Of a stretch of 64,000 nucleotides of DNA, positions 8,523 through 16,865 are shown one piece after another (the first letter of the stretch is position 1; each line of letters begins with the position of its first letter). The stretch is taken from assembly GCF_014192395.1 (NCBI RefSeq), contig NZ_JACHXW010000004.1, positions 373,277-437,276 on the forward strand. The letters run 5' to 3'. The stretch comes from Paenibacillus endophyticus. Lineage in GTDB: Bacteria > Bacillota > Bacilli > Paenibacillales > Paenibacillaceae. The position numbers were made by a program, and so were the translations under genes. The notes under the pieces were generated by a model that saw only the letters and a program-made list of their open reading frames with translations, ran no database searches and was not told where the DNA came from.

Positions 8523-10316
8523 CTACACGACTGCTTCCGCCGTCTCGAACTGGCTGTTGTACAAATCAGCATAGAAACCGTTCGCTGCTAGCAGCTCATG
8601 GTGATTGCCGCTCTCAATAATATCACCGTCCTTCATGACGAGGATGATATCGGCATTCTTAATCGTTGACAGCCGATGCGCAATGACGAACGAGGTTCTT
8701 CCCGCCATTAGCCGGTCCATCGCTTCTTGAATGAGAAGCTCCGTTCTCGTATCGACAGAGCTTGTCGCCTCGTCGAGAATGAGCAGCGGGGCGTTCGCGA
8801 TGAGCGCTCTTGCAATTGTAATAAGCTGCTTCTGCCCTGCGGATAGATTCACTTGCTCGTTCAAGACCGTATCGTAGCCATGCGTCAAGGTTCGGATAAA
8901 ATGATCAATACCTACCGCCTTGCAGACGTCCTTCACGTCGGCATCCGTAACGCCTTGCTTATTGAAGACGATATTTTCTTTGATCGTCCCCTCGAACAGC
9001 CATGTGTCCTGAAGCACCATACAAAACTGCTCATGAACATTTTCCCGTGGTAGCTCATGGATCGGTACGCCGTCGATGGTAATTTCCCCGCCGTTCAGCT
9101 CGTAGAACCGCATCAGCAAATTAACGATGGTTGTCTTCCCCGCACCCGTCGGCCCAACGATGGCGATCTTCTGGCCCGGTAACGCGCGGGCTGAGAAATC
9201 GTTAATGATAAGCTTATTCGGATCATATCCGAAGGTAACGTTCCGGAACTCTACCTGCCCCTTTACATTCTTCAGCATCTTCGATTTATGCTTCTCGTCT
9301 TCGAGCTCCTTCTCCTCCAGAAATTCAAAAACGCGTGCGGCTGCGGCTGCGGTCGATTGCAGACTTGTCGCAGCTTGCGCGATTTGCCCTAGGGGCTGCG
9401 TGAACAATCGGACATAAAGCATGAAAGCAACGATAACACCAAACGAAATTTGGCCATCCATTGCTAATGCTCCTCCGACAATACATACCGCCACATAGCC
9501 GAAGTTGCCGACAAACATCATAAGCGGCATCGTCAAGCCGGATAAGAATTGCGACTTCCATGAGCTTTCATACAATTTTTCATTGATCTCGTTAAAGGTT
9601 TCCTTCGCCTTCTGCTCGCCATTGTAAACCTTAACGACATCGTAGCCTGAGAAGATTTCTTCGACATGGCCATTCATTGCACCCAGATTCGCCTGCTGAT
9701 GCACGAAATGGGTTTGCGATTTTTTGATCATCACAGTCATAAACGCAAATCCTAGAAACGTCGAAACAATCGCAGTCACCGACATCCATACATTGGTATA
9801 GAACATCATAACCAATGAGCCAACTAGCATTGTAACGGAAGTGACAAGCATGCCGACACTCTGATTCATGGTTTGTCCGATCGTGTCGATGTCATTCGTG
9901 ACACGGCTCAACACGTCCCCGTTGCTGTTGGAATCGAAATACTTAAGTGGAAGCTTGTTGATCTTCTTAGAGATTCGCGTACGCAAACTTTTTGTAACCT
10001 TCTGCGTTACCGTAGCCATAATATAGCCTTGGAAGAACGAAAAGATGACGCTTAATCCATAAAGGACGGAAAGAAGTATGCCAATGCCGAGCACCGCATC
10101 CATGTCGATTTCGCCCATTAGCCCTACGGTAATGTGATCCGTCATTTCTTGCAGCTTGCTTGGCCCGACAATCGTAAATATCGTACCGACGACGGACAGC
10201 AGCAAGGCTATTATAATTAGAGGAACATAAGGACGGCAATACGCGACGAGCTTGCCCATTGTGCCTTTGAAATCGATGCTTTGCTTGGTTGCAACCTGTT
10301 GTTTAGCCAATTTCAA
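8523..10316 (-). CDS. ABC exporter half-transporter with consensus catalytic site (YfiC/BmrD-like)
   Basis: 597 residues: an N-terminal exporter transmembrane domain (about 1-330, six helices) and a nucleotide-binding domain. Walker A is GPTGAGKTT, the signature is LSAGQ, Walker B is LLILDEATSSVD with the catalytic Glu present, and the switch His is in VIAHRLSTI. It overlaps the upstream half-transporter gene by 14 bases, so both are made together and should form a heterodimer. The partner has a degenerate site (see next entry). Likely function is export of drugs or lipophilic compounds at the cell membrane, under the MarR regulator upstream. The substrate is unknown. Confidence 0.9.
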   Translation of the reverse strand: MKLAKQQVATKQSIDFKGTMGKLVAYCRPYVPLIIIALLLSVVGTIFTIVGPSKLQEMTDHITVGLMGEIDMDAVLGIGILLSVLYGLSVIFSFFQGYIMATVTQKVTKSLRTRISKKINKLPLKYFDSNSNGDVLSRVTNDIDTIGQTMNQSVGMLVTSVTMLVGSLVMMFYTNVWMSVTAIVSTFLGFAFMTVMIKKSQTHFVHQQANLGAMNGHVEEIFSGYDVVKVYNGEQKAKETFNEINEKLYESSWKSQFLSGLTMPLMMFVGNFGYVAVCIVGGALAMDGQISFGVIVAFMLYVRLFTQPLGQIAQAATSLQSTAAAAARVFEFLEEKELEDEKHKSKMLKNVKGQVEFRNVTFGYDPNKLIINDFSARALPGQKIAIVGPTGAGKTTIVNLLMRFYELNGGEITIDGVPIHELPRENVHEQFCMVLQDTWLFEGTIKENIVFNKQGVTDADVKDVCKAVGIDHFIRTLTHGYDTVLNEQVNLSAGQKQLITIARALIANAPLLILDEATSSVDTRTELLIQEAMDRLMAGRTSFVIAHRLSTIKNADIILVMKDGDIIESGNHHELLAANGFYADLYNSQFETAEAVV

Positions 10317-12066
10317 GCTCCTCCTTCGATAACTGAGAGTTCGCGATCTGACGATATACCTCGCAGGTCTGAAGCAGCTCTTGATGCGTGCCTCTTCCTA
10401 CGATCTTGCCTTCGTCGAGAACGAGTATGAGATCAGCTTCCTTAATCGTTCCGATTCGCTGCCCCACGATCAGATTCGTGGCGCCGGTTGTTTCTTGATT
10501 CAGCATGGAGCGCAGCTGACGATCTGTCTTATAATCAAGTGCTGAGAAGGAATCGTCGAAAATGTAAATGTCAGGCTTCCGGAATACAGCACGAGCGATA
10601 GATAACCGCTGCTTCTGCCCGCCGGACAAGTTCGATCCGCCTTGCGAGATACTGCCTTCGTATCCGCCTTCCAGCTTTTCAACGAACTCTTGGCCTTTGG
10701 CGATCGCTACCGCTTTCTTCACATCTTCAGCCGAGCCTTCCACACGACCGTTATCCCCGTAGGCGACGTTCGACGTGACGGTTCCGCTAAACAAAACGGT
10801 TTTCTGAGGAACATAACCGAGCTTGTTGTGAAGTTCCCGCAGCGTGTAATCTTTCACGTTCAAACCTTGGACAAGCACTTCTCCCTCTGACACGTCATAA
10901 AATCTCGGAATTAAGTTCAGCAGCGTACTTTTGCCACTGCCCGTCGAGCCGATGAAGGCAACCGTCTCGCCCCTGCGCGCAACGAAGCTAATGTCCTTAA
11001 GCACATATTCATCCGAATCTGCGTATTTGAAGCCAACATTCCGGAATTCAATCTCTCCTGCTTTGGCGGCATTAGCCGATCTCGAACCGCCATCCTTGAT
11101 GCTTGGTTCCGTATTTAAAACTTCCATTACACGCTTGGCAGAAACCGATGCCCGCGGCAGCATGAAGAACACCATCGATAACATCATAAAGGCCATAACA
11201 ATCTGCATGGCGTAGGAAGAGAAGATGACCATATCGCTAAACAAGCCGAGCCTTGCCGCTGTATCCGCCCCGTTGATCAAATAGGCGCCGATCCAATAAA
11301 TCGCTAAGCTTAATCCACTCATGATCAGACTCATGACCGGCATCATTAAAGCCATTAATCGGCTAGTGAACAGATTCGCATCGGTTAACTCCCGATTCGC
11401 GTGATCGAACTTCACTTCCTGGCTTGGTCCCGCATTATAGGCACGAATGACACGCAGTCCATTCAATCCTTCCCTCGTTACCCGGTTCAATTGATCCGTT
11501 AGCCCTTGAATCAATCTGAACTTCGGCATGGCAAATAAAATAACGATCCCTATCATAAGAAGCAAAAGTGCGACCGATACGCCGGAAGAGAGCGTCCATT
11601 GCCAGTTCTTGCTGGAGATTTTTACAATCGCCCAGACTGCTAGAATTGGCGCTTTAATCATGACTTGAAGACCCATAGCCACAATCGTTTGTACTTGCGT
11701 AATGTCGTTCGTGGAACGGGTAATAAGGCTCGCCGTCGAGAATTGATTCATTTCGGCCATCGAGAACGACTCAACCTTGTCGAAGAGCATGCTTCTGAGC
11801 CTCTTCGCGAGTGAAGCGGCGCTCTGCGCAACCAAATAGACGACGATAAAGGACGCAATTAAGCTTCCAATCGCACATATCATCATGTAGGCGCCTGGTT
11901 TCCAGACCTCGCTTAAGGAGCTGCCTTCCGTCTGTACTAGTTTTGTGATTTCTGCCAAATAATCGGGTAGCTTGAGATCGAGCCATACCTGGAACACGAT
12001 AAATGCGGTACTGATGACGATAAACCAAACATTTTTAGGATTGAAATATTTCAAAATCTTAAGCAT
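10303..12066 (-). CDS. ABC exporter half-transporter with degenerate catalytic site (YfiB/BmrC-like)
   Basis: 587 residues: transmembrane domain then ATPase domain with Walker A GSTGSGKST and signature LSGGQKQRLS. The Walker B region reads IYIFDDSFSALD, with Asp instead of the catalytic Glu, and the switch region reads IVGQRIGTI, with Gln instead of His. These changes are the known hallmark of the non-catalytic half of heterodimeric exporters, so they are not decay. ATG at 12066 follows AAGGAGCG. It is the first exporter gene, 97 bases after the MarR gene, with its own candidate promoter and operator in the gap. Confidence 0.9.
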   Translation of the reverse strand: MLKILKYFNPKNVWFIVISTAFIVFQVWLDLKLPDYLAEITKLVQTEGSSLSEVWKPGAYMMICAIGSLIASFIVVYLVAQSAASLAKRLRSMLFDKVESFSMAEMNQFSTASLITRSTNDITQVQTIVAMGLQVMIKAPILAVWAIVKISSKNWQWTLSSGVSVALLLLMIGIVILFAMPKFRLIQGLTDQLNRVTREGLNGLRVIRAYNAGPSQEVKFDHANRELTDANLFTSRLMALMMPVMSLIMSGLSLAIYWIGAYLINGADTAARLGLFSDMVIFSSYAMQIVMAFMMLSMVFFMLPRASVSAKRVMEVLNTEPSIKDGGSRSANAAKAGEIEFRNVGFKYADSDEYVLKDISFVARRGETVAFIGSTGSGKSTLLNLIPRFYDVSEGEVLVQGLNVKDYTLRELHNKLGYVPQKTVLFSGTVTSNVAYGDNGRVEGSAEDVKKAVAIAKGQEFVEKLEGGYEGSISQGGSNLSGGQKQRLSIARAVFRKPDIYIFDDSFSALDYKTDRQLRSMLNQETTGATNLIVGQRIGTIKEADLILVLDEGKIVGRGTHQELLQTCEVYRQIANSQLSKEELEIG

Positions 12067-12106
12067 TTATCAAACGCTCCTTCACCATGTTGTTAGCCAT
12101 AGAACT

Positions 12107-12151
12107 GTAAGTCTACTAACCATATTACAATAATTAAAGCCGCCCTAACAA
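12107..12151 (-). promoter_or_regulatory. Candidate exporter promoter with MarR operator
   Basis: Reading the minus strand, TTGTTA (12146-12151) and TAATAT (12122-12127) are separated by 18 bases. The segment 12107-12120 (GTAAGTCTACTAAC) immediately downstream of the -10 differs at two of 14 positions from the perfect palindrome GTTAGTCGACTAAC in front of the MarR gene. This arrangement would let the regulator block exporter transcription. Seen by eye; binding is inferred. Confidence 0.55.
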
Positions 12152-12163
12152 CTTTGACGACTG

Positions 12164-12598
12164 CTACTCCAGATTACTTTTAATTTTATCAAGCACAGAA
12201 TAAAAGGTATCGAGCTCCTCTCGCGTTAACCCCTTCTTCAACTCGCGCTCGATTTCAGCATACTTGCCGATTATCGCTTCATAATACTCGTGCGCGGTCG
12301 GCGTAAGGATGATCTGCTTCAATCGTGCATCGTAGGGAACAGGCTGCCTTGTGATGAGGTTCTTTTTCTCCATTAATTGCAAAATCTTGCTCGCCGTCGA
12401 ACGACGAATCGTAAACTTGTTTTCGAAATCGCGTTGAAAAATTTCTTTGTCCTGGTTATCGACAAAATACTTCAGCACCCAACCGTGCATGCCGGTTAAT
12501 TGATCGCCGTATTTTTGAGTCATAAACCCGTCAACCTGTCTCTGCAGCATATTTCTCAGCGTTCGGAGTTCCAGCGCAATTGATCGGTCTGCCTTCAT
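12164..12598 (-). CDS. MarR family transcriptional regulator of the ABC exporter
   Basis: About 144 residues with a winged helix (FENKFTIRRSTASKILQLMEKKNLITRQPVPYDARLKQIILT, wing with DAR/LK). The ATG at 12598 (MKADRSIALEL) is preferred to the upstream in-frame ATG because AAGGAGG lies just before it. It is the first gene of a run leading into the two exporter half-genes, an arrangement common for YfiABC-like systems in Bacilli. The palindrome at 12654-12669 upstream and the related site at 12107-12120 suggest autoregulation and repression of the exporter until a ligand binds. Confidence 0.9.
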   Translation of the reverse strand: MKADRSIALELRTLRNMLQRQVDGFMTQKYGDQLTGMHGWVLKYFVDNQDKEIFQRDFENKFTIRRSTASKILQLMEKKNLITRQPVPYDARLKQIILTPTAHEYYEAIIGKYAEIERELKKGLTREELDTFYSVLDKIKSNLE

Positions 12599-12653
12599 TT
12601 CGCCCTCCTTGTCTCTATTCCAATTCAGCTCCATTTCATTTTAGCATATAACT

Positions 12654-12669
12654 TGTTAGTCGACTAACA
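12654..12669. promoter_or_regulatory. Perfect 16-bp palindrome, candidate MarR operator
   Basis: TGTTAGTCGACTAACA reads the same on both strands and lies 56 bases before the MarR start codon. A 12/14 match recurs at 12107-12120 before the exporter genes. The size and position fit a MarR dimer site. Confidence 0.65.
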
Positions 12670-12762
12670 TATTTGCGACTCCTTGATTAGCACTTTCCCG
12701 ACTTTTTTATGGGTAGATTGCGACTTAAACCTCGGCGCCACAAATCCGTCACAACTTGCTCA

Positions 12763-12791
12763 TTGTGCATCGTTGCCCATTGGGCAATAAT
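12763..12791 (+). promoter_or_regulatory. Candidate promoter with operator for TetR/MMPL operon
   Basis: TTGTGC (12763-12768) and AATAAT (12786-12791) are 17 bases apart. The 15-bp inverted repeat TTGCCCATTGGGCAA (12773-12787) fills the spacer, a typical repressor position. The promoter hexamers are imperfect, so the palindrome is better supported than the exact promoter. Confidence 0.5.
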
Positions 12792-12836
12792 ATATATATA
12801 CATTCCATGTTAAAGAAGCTGCTAGTCAATCTGAAA

Positions 12837-12860
12837 AGAGGTGAACGCTTAAGCGTTACA
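12837..12860 (+). promoter_or_regulatory. Ribosome binding site separated from its start by a palindrome
   Basis: AGAGGTG (12837-12843) is the only good Shine-Dalgarno sequence for the TetR gene, but the ATG is 16 bases away. The gap holds the perfect palindrome AACGCTTAAGCGTT (12844-12857). Folding five base pairs of it would shorten the effective distance; alternatively the palindrome is a second operator. Confidence 0.5.
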
Positions 12861-13477
12861 TGATGAACAAACAAAGTTTACGCGATATGAAAAGGGAAGC
12901 AACCGGGAATGCGCTTGCCGATGCAGCTTTCGCTCTTGCTCTGGAGAAAGGGTTGGACGGCTTTGTCGTCGAGGATGTCGTTCAGCGTGCCGGTTATTCC
13001 AGAAGAACGTTTGCGAATCACTATTCCTGCAAGGAGGAAGCGATCGCTTCGGCGGCTCTCATCTTCAATGGCGCTGATGAAATCAAGGAATGGATAGCAG
13101 GCTTAAACGAAAATGTCCCTCCCCTTGAGATCCTGTATCATTTGATGAAGATGCAGCTTACAGCAGATCATTTCGTGAAATTACAACAGCTTGTTTCGCT
13201 TTCGAAGCAGTACCCGTCACTTGAGCCATACATACTCAGCGGGCTGCACCGTTTGCAAATATCCGCCCAGGAGACAATAAGTAACTTATCCCACGGACGT
13301 TATCCCGAAGGGTACACGCATCTGCTCGTCGGCGCTGTTTACGGAGCTGTCTTGCCCTTGCTGGATGGCAGCCTCAACGTGCTGCTTCCTGGACAGACTG
13401 CCCCTGAAATGCCTGAAGCAGTTACACTCGATCATTATTTGGATGATATGTTCGGTTACTTGCGCAACGGTTTCTAG
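12860..13477 (+). CDS. TetR family regulator of the MMPL exporter
   Basis: 205 residues with an N-terminal TetR helix-turn-helix (ALEKGLDGFVVEDVVQRAGYSRRTFANHYSCKEEAI, about 28-65) and an all-helical ligand domain. An ATGATG doublet is the start; spacing to the ribosome binding site is unusually long and filled by a palindrome. The MMPL exporter gene follows after 47 bases on the same strand, so the two form an operon in which the regulator probably represses both. Two palindromes upstream (12773-12787, 12844-12857) are candidate operators. Confidence 0.88.
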   Translation: MMNKQSLRDMKREATGNALADAAFALALEKGLDGFVVEDVVQRAGYSRRTFANHYSCKEEAIASAALIFNGADEIKEWIAGLNENVPPLEILYHLMKMQLTADHFVKLQQLVSLSKQYPSLEPYILSGLHRLQISAQETISNLSHGRYPEGYTHLLVGAVYGAVLPLLDGSLNVLLPGQTAPEMPEAVTLDHYLDDMFGYLRNGF

Positions 13478-13524
13478 TTCAAGATCACATGTTATTTCTT
13501 TATGCAAAGGAGAATCATTAACGC

Positions 13525-15876
13525 ATGTCAATTTTTCTGTACAGATTAGGCAAATCAGCTTATAGCAAACCATGGTATTTCATTGTCAGTTGGATCGCGC
13601 TCCTCGGCATTGTTCTCACGATTTTGGGTATCAATGGCATTCATGTTACTTCTGACATGAAAATCGAGGGCACTGAATCGCAGAAAGTGCTGGACCAGTT
13701 AACAGCAGAGCTGCCCGAAGCATCAGGCGGACAGGCAAGCATTGTATTTACGGCGCCAGAGGGCGAGAGTCTGAATACGCCGGATCGTTTGAGCTCTATT
13801 AACGAAGCTGTTAATGAGGTATACAAGCTGGAATATGTAATTAATCCGATTGAATTGGCTGCGCAAGCTGGAGCATCAATGACTGACGCGGCTGCGCAAG
13901 GCAGCCAAACGACGCAAGGCGAAGCAGCTGCCGGGTCAACGCAAGGAGCTGCAAGCGAATTGCCGCCCTACGGCCCGCTGATGATAGATGGCGTTCCGGT
14001 ACCGGGCGTCATGATCGCCTCGGACAGCAGCGTTGCCCTGTTCCAATTCCAGTTTACGGTTCAGCAAATGTCGCTGCCGGAATGGGTCCCTGATTCGGTC
14101 ATCGATGCTGTCATGACAGTCGAGAAGACCGGAATTACTGCATTGCCGAGTGACTCGCTGTCCACTAAGCCTGCAATCGGCTCGACGGAAGCCATCGGTA
14201 TTGCCGTCGCTGCCGTAGTTCTGTTCATGACTCTCGGTTCGGTTGTTGCTGCAGGCTTGCCTCTTCTGACTGCTCTCATTGGAGTTGGAATAAGTGTAGG
14301 CGGCGCTTTTGCCTTCTCGAATATTTTCCATATGACCGATCTTACGCCTGTGCTGGCACTTATGGTCGGGCTTGCTGTCGGTATTGATTATTCTCTGTTT
14401 ATCGTCAACCGTCAGCGCCGCATGATTCTAGAACAGGGAATTAGCGCACAGGAAGCGGCAAGCAGAGCAGTCGGCACCGCAGGCAGTGCAGTATTCTTTG
14501 CCGGTTTAACCGTTATTATTGCATTGTGCGGCATGGTTGTTATCGGGATCGGCTTCTTGTCTGCAATGGCGCTTGTTGCCGCTGTAGCTGTTCTTGCCAA
14601 TGTGCTAGTCGCATTGACCCTGCTGCCGGCTTTACTCGGTCTCGTTGGTGAACGCATCTGCTCGGCCAAGGCTCGCACGAAGAACAGCAGCCAAAGCAGC
14701 AAAAATCCGAATGGGTTCGCGCATCGCTGGGTATCTGGAGTCGTAAAAGGCCGCTGGGCTATCATCGTTGCCGTCATCGTTATCCTCGGTGCGGCCGCAA
14801 TCCCTGCTGCGAAAATGGAAATGGGCATCCCATCAGGTGCGACTGCGAACTTTGATACAACAGCAAGACAGAGCTACGATGCGATTTCAAATGGATTCGG
14901 CGAGGGCTTCAACGGCCCGCTGCTCCTGGTTGCCGAGCCGCAAGGTTCTTCGGAAGCCATTACGATGGAAGCGCTTGGTGCTCTTGTTCAAGAGCTGCAG
15001 CAGCATGACAACGTTTCTGTCGTTACGCCTATGGGCGTCAACGAATCCGGAGATATGGCCATTATTAGCCTCATCCCAAAAACGGGTCCTACGGATAAAG
15101 AGACGAAGGATTTGGTACAGGAGCTCCGTGCCAATGACTCCAGTATGTCGAAGTCTTATGACATTAAGATAGGCGTTACTGGTTTTACAGCCATCAACAT
15201 CGATATGTCGTCGAAGCTGGCTGAGGTGTTCCCGATCTACGTCATTATTATCGTCATTCTTTCGATCATCATTCTGCTTCTCGTATTCCGTTCAATCATC
15301 GTTCCCGTCAAAGCGACGGTCGGGTTCCTGCTCAGCATTCTCGCCACCTTCGGGATAACGACTGCCGTATTCCAATGGGGCTGGGTGAATGATCTATTCG
15401 GTTTCGACACGGGCGGTCCGCTGCTCAGTTTCATGCCGATTATGGTTACGGGCATACTATACGGGCTAGCGATGGATTATCAAGTGTTCCTTGTCAGCTC
15501 CATGCGAGAGTCCTACGTTCATGGACATCATGGCAAAGAGAGCGTCATTCACGGCTACGATCAAGCAAGCAGAGTCGTCGTAGCGGCTGCAGTTATCATG
15601 GTTTCCGTGTTCGCCGGCTTTATCTTTGCACATGATATTATGATTAAGCAGATCGGCTTCGCGCTTGCGATCGGCATACTAATCGACGCGTTTTTCGTCC
15701 GTATGGCTCTCGTACCGGCAGTCATGGCCGTATTCGGAGATAAAGCATGGTGGCTTCCGAAATGGTTAGACCGCCTTCTGCCGAACCTTGACGTCGAAGG
15801 AGATAAGCTGCTTGCTCAGCTGAAGGAACAGGAACGCTCAGGTAACGTCAAGACTAATTTGCGTAAAGTTCGGTAA
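13525..15876 (+). CDS. MMPL/RND superfamily exporter (YdfJ-like)
   Basis: 783-residue integral membrane protein with two MMPL halves. Each half has one leading helix, a large extracellular loop and a cluster of five further helices. The conserved helix motifs LALMVGLAVGIDYSLFIVNRQR and ITGILYGLAMDYQVFLVSSMRE-like sequence carry the Asp-Tyr pairs associated with proton relay in this family. The first extracellular loop is rich in Ala, Gly, Ser and Gln. ATG at 13525 follows AAGGAG. Probably exports lipids, peptides or drugs at the cytoplasmic membrane using the proton gradient; the substrate is unknown. Co-directional with the TetR gene. Confidence 0.9.
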   Translation: MSIFLYRLGKSAYSKPWYFIVSWIALLGIVLTILGINGIHVTSDMKIEGTESQKVLDQLTAELPEASGGQASIVFTAPEGESLNTPDRLSSINEAVNEVYKLEYVINPIELAAQAGASMTDAAAQGSQTTQGEAAAGSTQGAASELPPYGPLMIDGVPVPGVMIASDSSVALFQFQFTVQQMSLPEWVPDSVIDAVMTVEKTGITALPSDSLSTKPAIGSTEAIGIAVAAVVLFMTLGSVVAAGLPLLTALIGVGISVGGAFAFSNIFHMTDLTPVLALMVGLAVGIDYSLFIVNRQRRMILEQGISAQEAASRAVGTAGSAVFFAGLTVIIALCGMVVIGIGFLSAMALVAAVAVLANVLVALTLLPALLGLVGERICSAKARTKNSSQSSKNPNGFAHRWVSGVVKGRWAIIVAVIVILGAAAIPAAKMEMGIPSGATANFDTTARQSYDAISNGFGEGFNGPLLLVAEPQGSSEAITMEALGALVQELQQHDNVSVVTPMGVNESGDMAIISLIPKTGPTDKETKDLVQELRANDSSMSKSYDIKIGVTGFTAINIDMSSKLAEVFPIYVIIIVILSIIILLLVFRSIIVPVKATVGFLLSILATFGITTAVFQWGWVNDLFGFDTGGPLLSFMPIMVTGILYGLAMDYQVFLVSSMRESYVHGHHGKESVIHGYDQASRVVVAAAVIMVSVFAGFIFAHDIMIKQIGFALAIGILIDAFFVRMALVPAVMAVFGDKAWWLPKWLDRLLPNLDVEGDKLLAQLKEQERSGNVKTNLRKVR

Positions 15877-15927
15877 GATTATTTCATGCATTCATGAATC
15901 GTCCTAGTAAAATACGGAAGTAGCCAG

Positions 15928-15969
15928 AACCTTCACCTCCACTTTTAAAGTGGTGTTGAAGGTTTTTTT
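15928..15969 (+). terminator. Terminator after the MMPL gene
   Basis: AACCTTCACCTCCACTTT pairs with AAAGTGGTGTTGAAGGTT with two G-U or mismatched positions, followed by a run of T. It lies about 50 bases after the stop codon. Confidence 0.85.
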
Positions 15970-16119
15970 ACGGATAGATCCGACCACATATTCCCTGCCT
16001 CCGAAGTTTGCTGCACAAACTCGCCTAACCGCTGCAACATATTCTTTGGTGCCTGCGTTTGTATGTGTGAATGAGCAATTGATTCATAATCCGCACATAA
16101 AGGAGATTTGAAATCCATC

Positions 16120-16707
16120 ATGAATAAGACACAACGCATCAAAAAAATAACAATTGCCGCTATGATCGCAGGCGTATCCGCTCTTTCTGTCGCAAGCTTT
16201 ACAGGATCACTCGTTCCGGACAAAGCAGCCGCCGCAGCGGCCGTTTCCAAAGCCGATAACGCTCAAGCGCTTAAGACGCTGAATAGCTTTTACAAAGTAG
16301 CACTAAAAGGCCAATTCCCTGGCAATGTTAAAGGACTAACACTCGGTACAAGCACCCGCCAAGACGTACAGGACCTAATTGGAAAAGCGGAAGCGCCTGG
16401 CAAGGATGCGGATGCGTTTGACGTTTATCATGCCGAAATGGGTCATCCCGGTTATGCCATATCCTATAAATTGAACAAAATTCGCGAGCTTCGCTATTTC
16501 GGTACCAACGTGGAGCGGCAAAACAATATTGGCGGCATTACGCAAAGCATGCTATACAAAGCATGGGGAATGCCGAGCTCTGCGAAGACGATCCACAATG
16601 GTAAACTGACCCAGAAGAAAATCGTATACAATCGCGGCGATTACCAGCTTTCCTTCATTTTCAATAGCAGCACGGAGCTAGACCACATCAATCTCACGCA
16701 TAAATAA
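16120..16707 (+). CDS. Secreted YjgB-like protein (DUF4309)
   Basis: About 195 residues. The N-terminus is a Sec signal peptide (basic MNKTQRIKK, hydrophobic core, then LVPDKAAAAAA). The body has the DUF4309 pattern GLTLGTSTRQDVQDLIGKAE ... GYAISYKLNKIRELRYFG ... MLYKAWGMPSS seen in B. subtilis YjgB and relatives. The function of the family is not known. AAGGAG lies 14 bases before the chosen ATG; a TTG three codons earlier is too close to the ribosome binding site. It stands alone between two terminators. Confidence 0.75.
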   Translation: MNKTQRIKKITIAAMIAGVSALSVASFTGSLVPDKAAAAAAVSKADNAQALKTLNSFYKVALKGQFPGNVKGLTLGTSTRQDVQDLIGKAEAPGKDADAFDVYHAEMGHPGYAISYKLNKIRELRYFGTNVERQNNIGGITQSMLYKAWGMPSSAKTIHNGKLTQKKIVYNRGDYQLSFIFNSSTELDHINLTHK

Positions 16708-16730
16708 ATCCAACATGTAATGGTTAACAT

Positions 16731-16772
16731 AAAGAAAGGCTTCCGATTGAATAAAATCGGAAGCCTTTCTTT
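16731..16772. terminator. Perfect 18-bp bidirectional terminator
   Basis: AAAGAAAGGCTTCCGATT and its exact complement flank a six-base loop. The A-rich left and T-rich right flanks let it act for the YjgB-like gene (+) and for the converging kinase gene (-). Confidence 0.88.
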
Positions 16773-16865
16773 GATTTCCAATAGGGTCCTATACAATCAT
16801 GTTAACTTAAACATCGTTAGATAACTCGCAATGCATCTCTGAAGGAACGCTGCCCTACTATGCAT

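Noticed and set aside
10303..12066. Walker B and switch changes as gene decay
   Set aside because: The same substitutions are the normal state of the non-catalytic half of heterodimeric exporters, and the frame is intact.
12786..12800. TA-repeat tract as a microsatellite
   Set aside because: Only a few TA units, and it overlaps the candidate -10 region; too short to be a repeat feature.
13936..14331. Long minus-strand frame inside the MMPL gene
   Set aside because: Composition is low in hydrophobic residues, no start signal is seen, and the plus-strand frame is a clear full-length MMPL protein.
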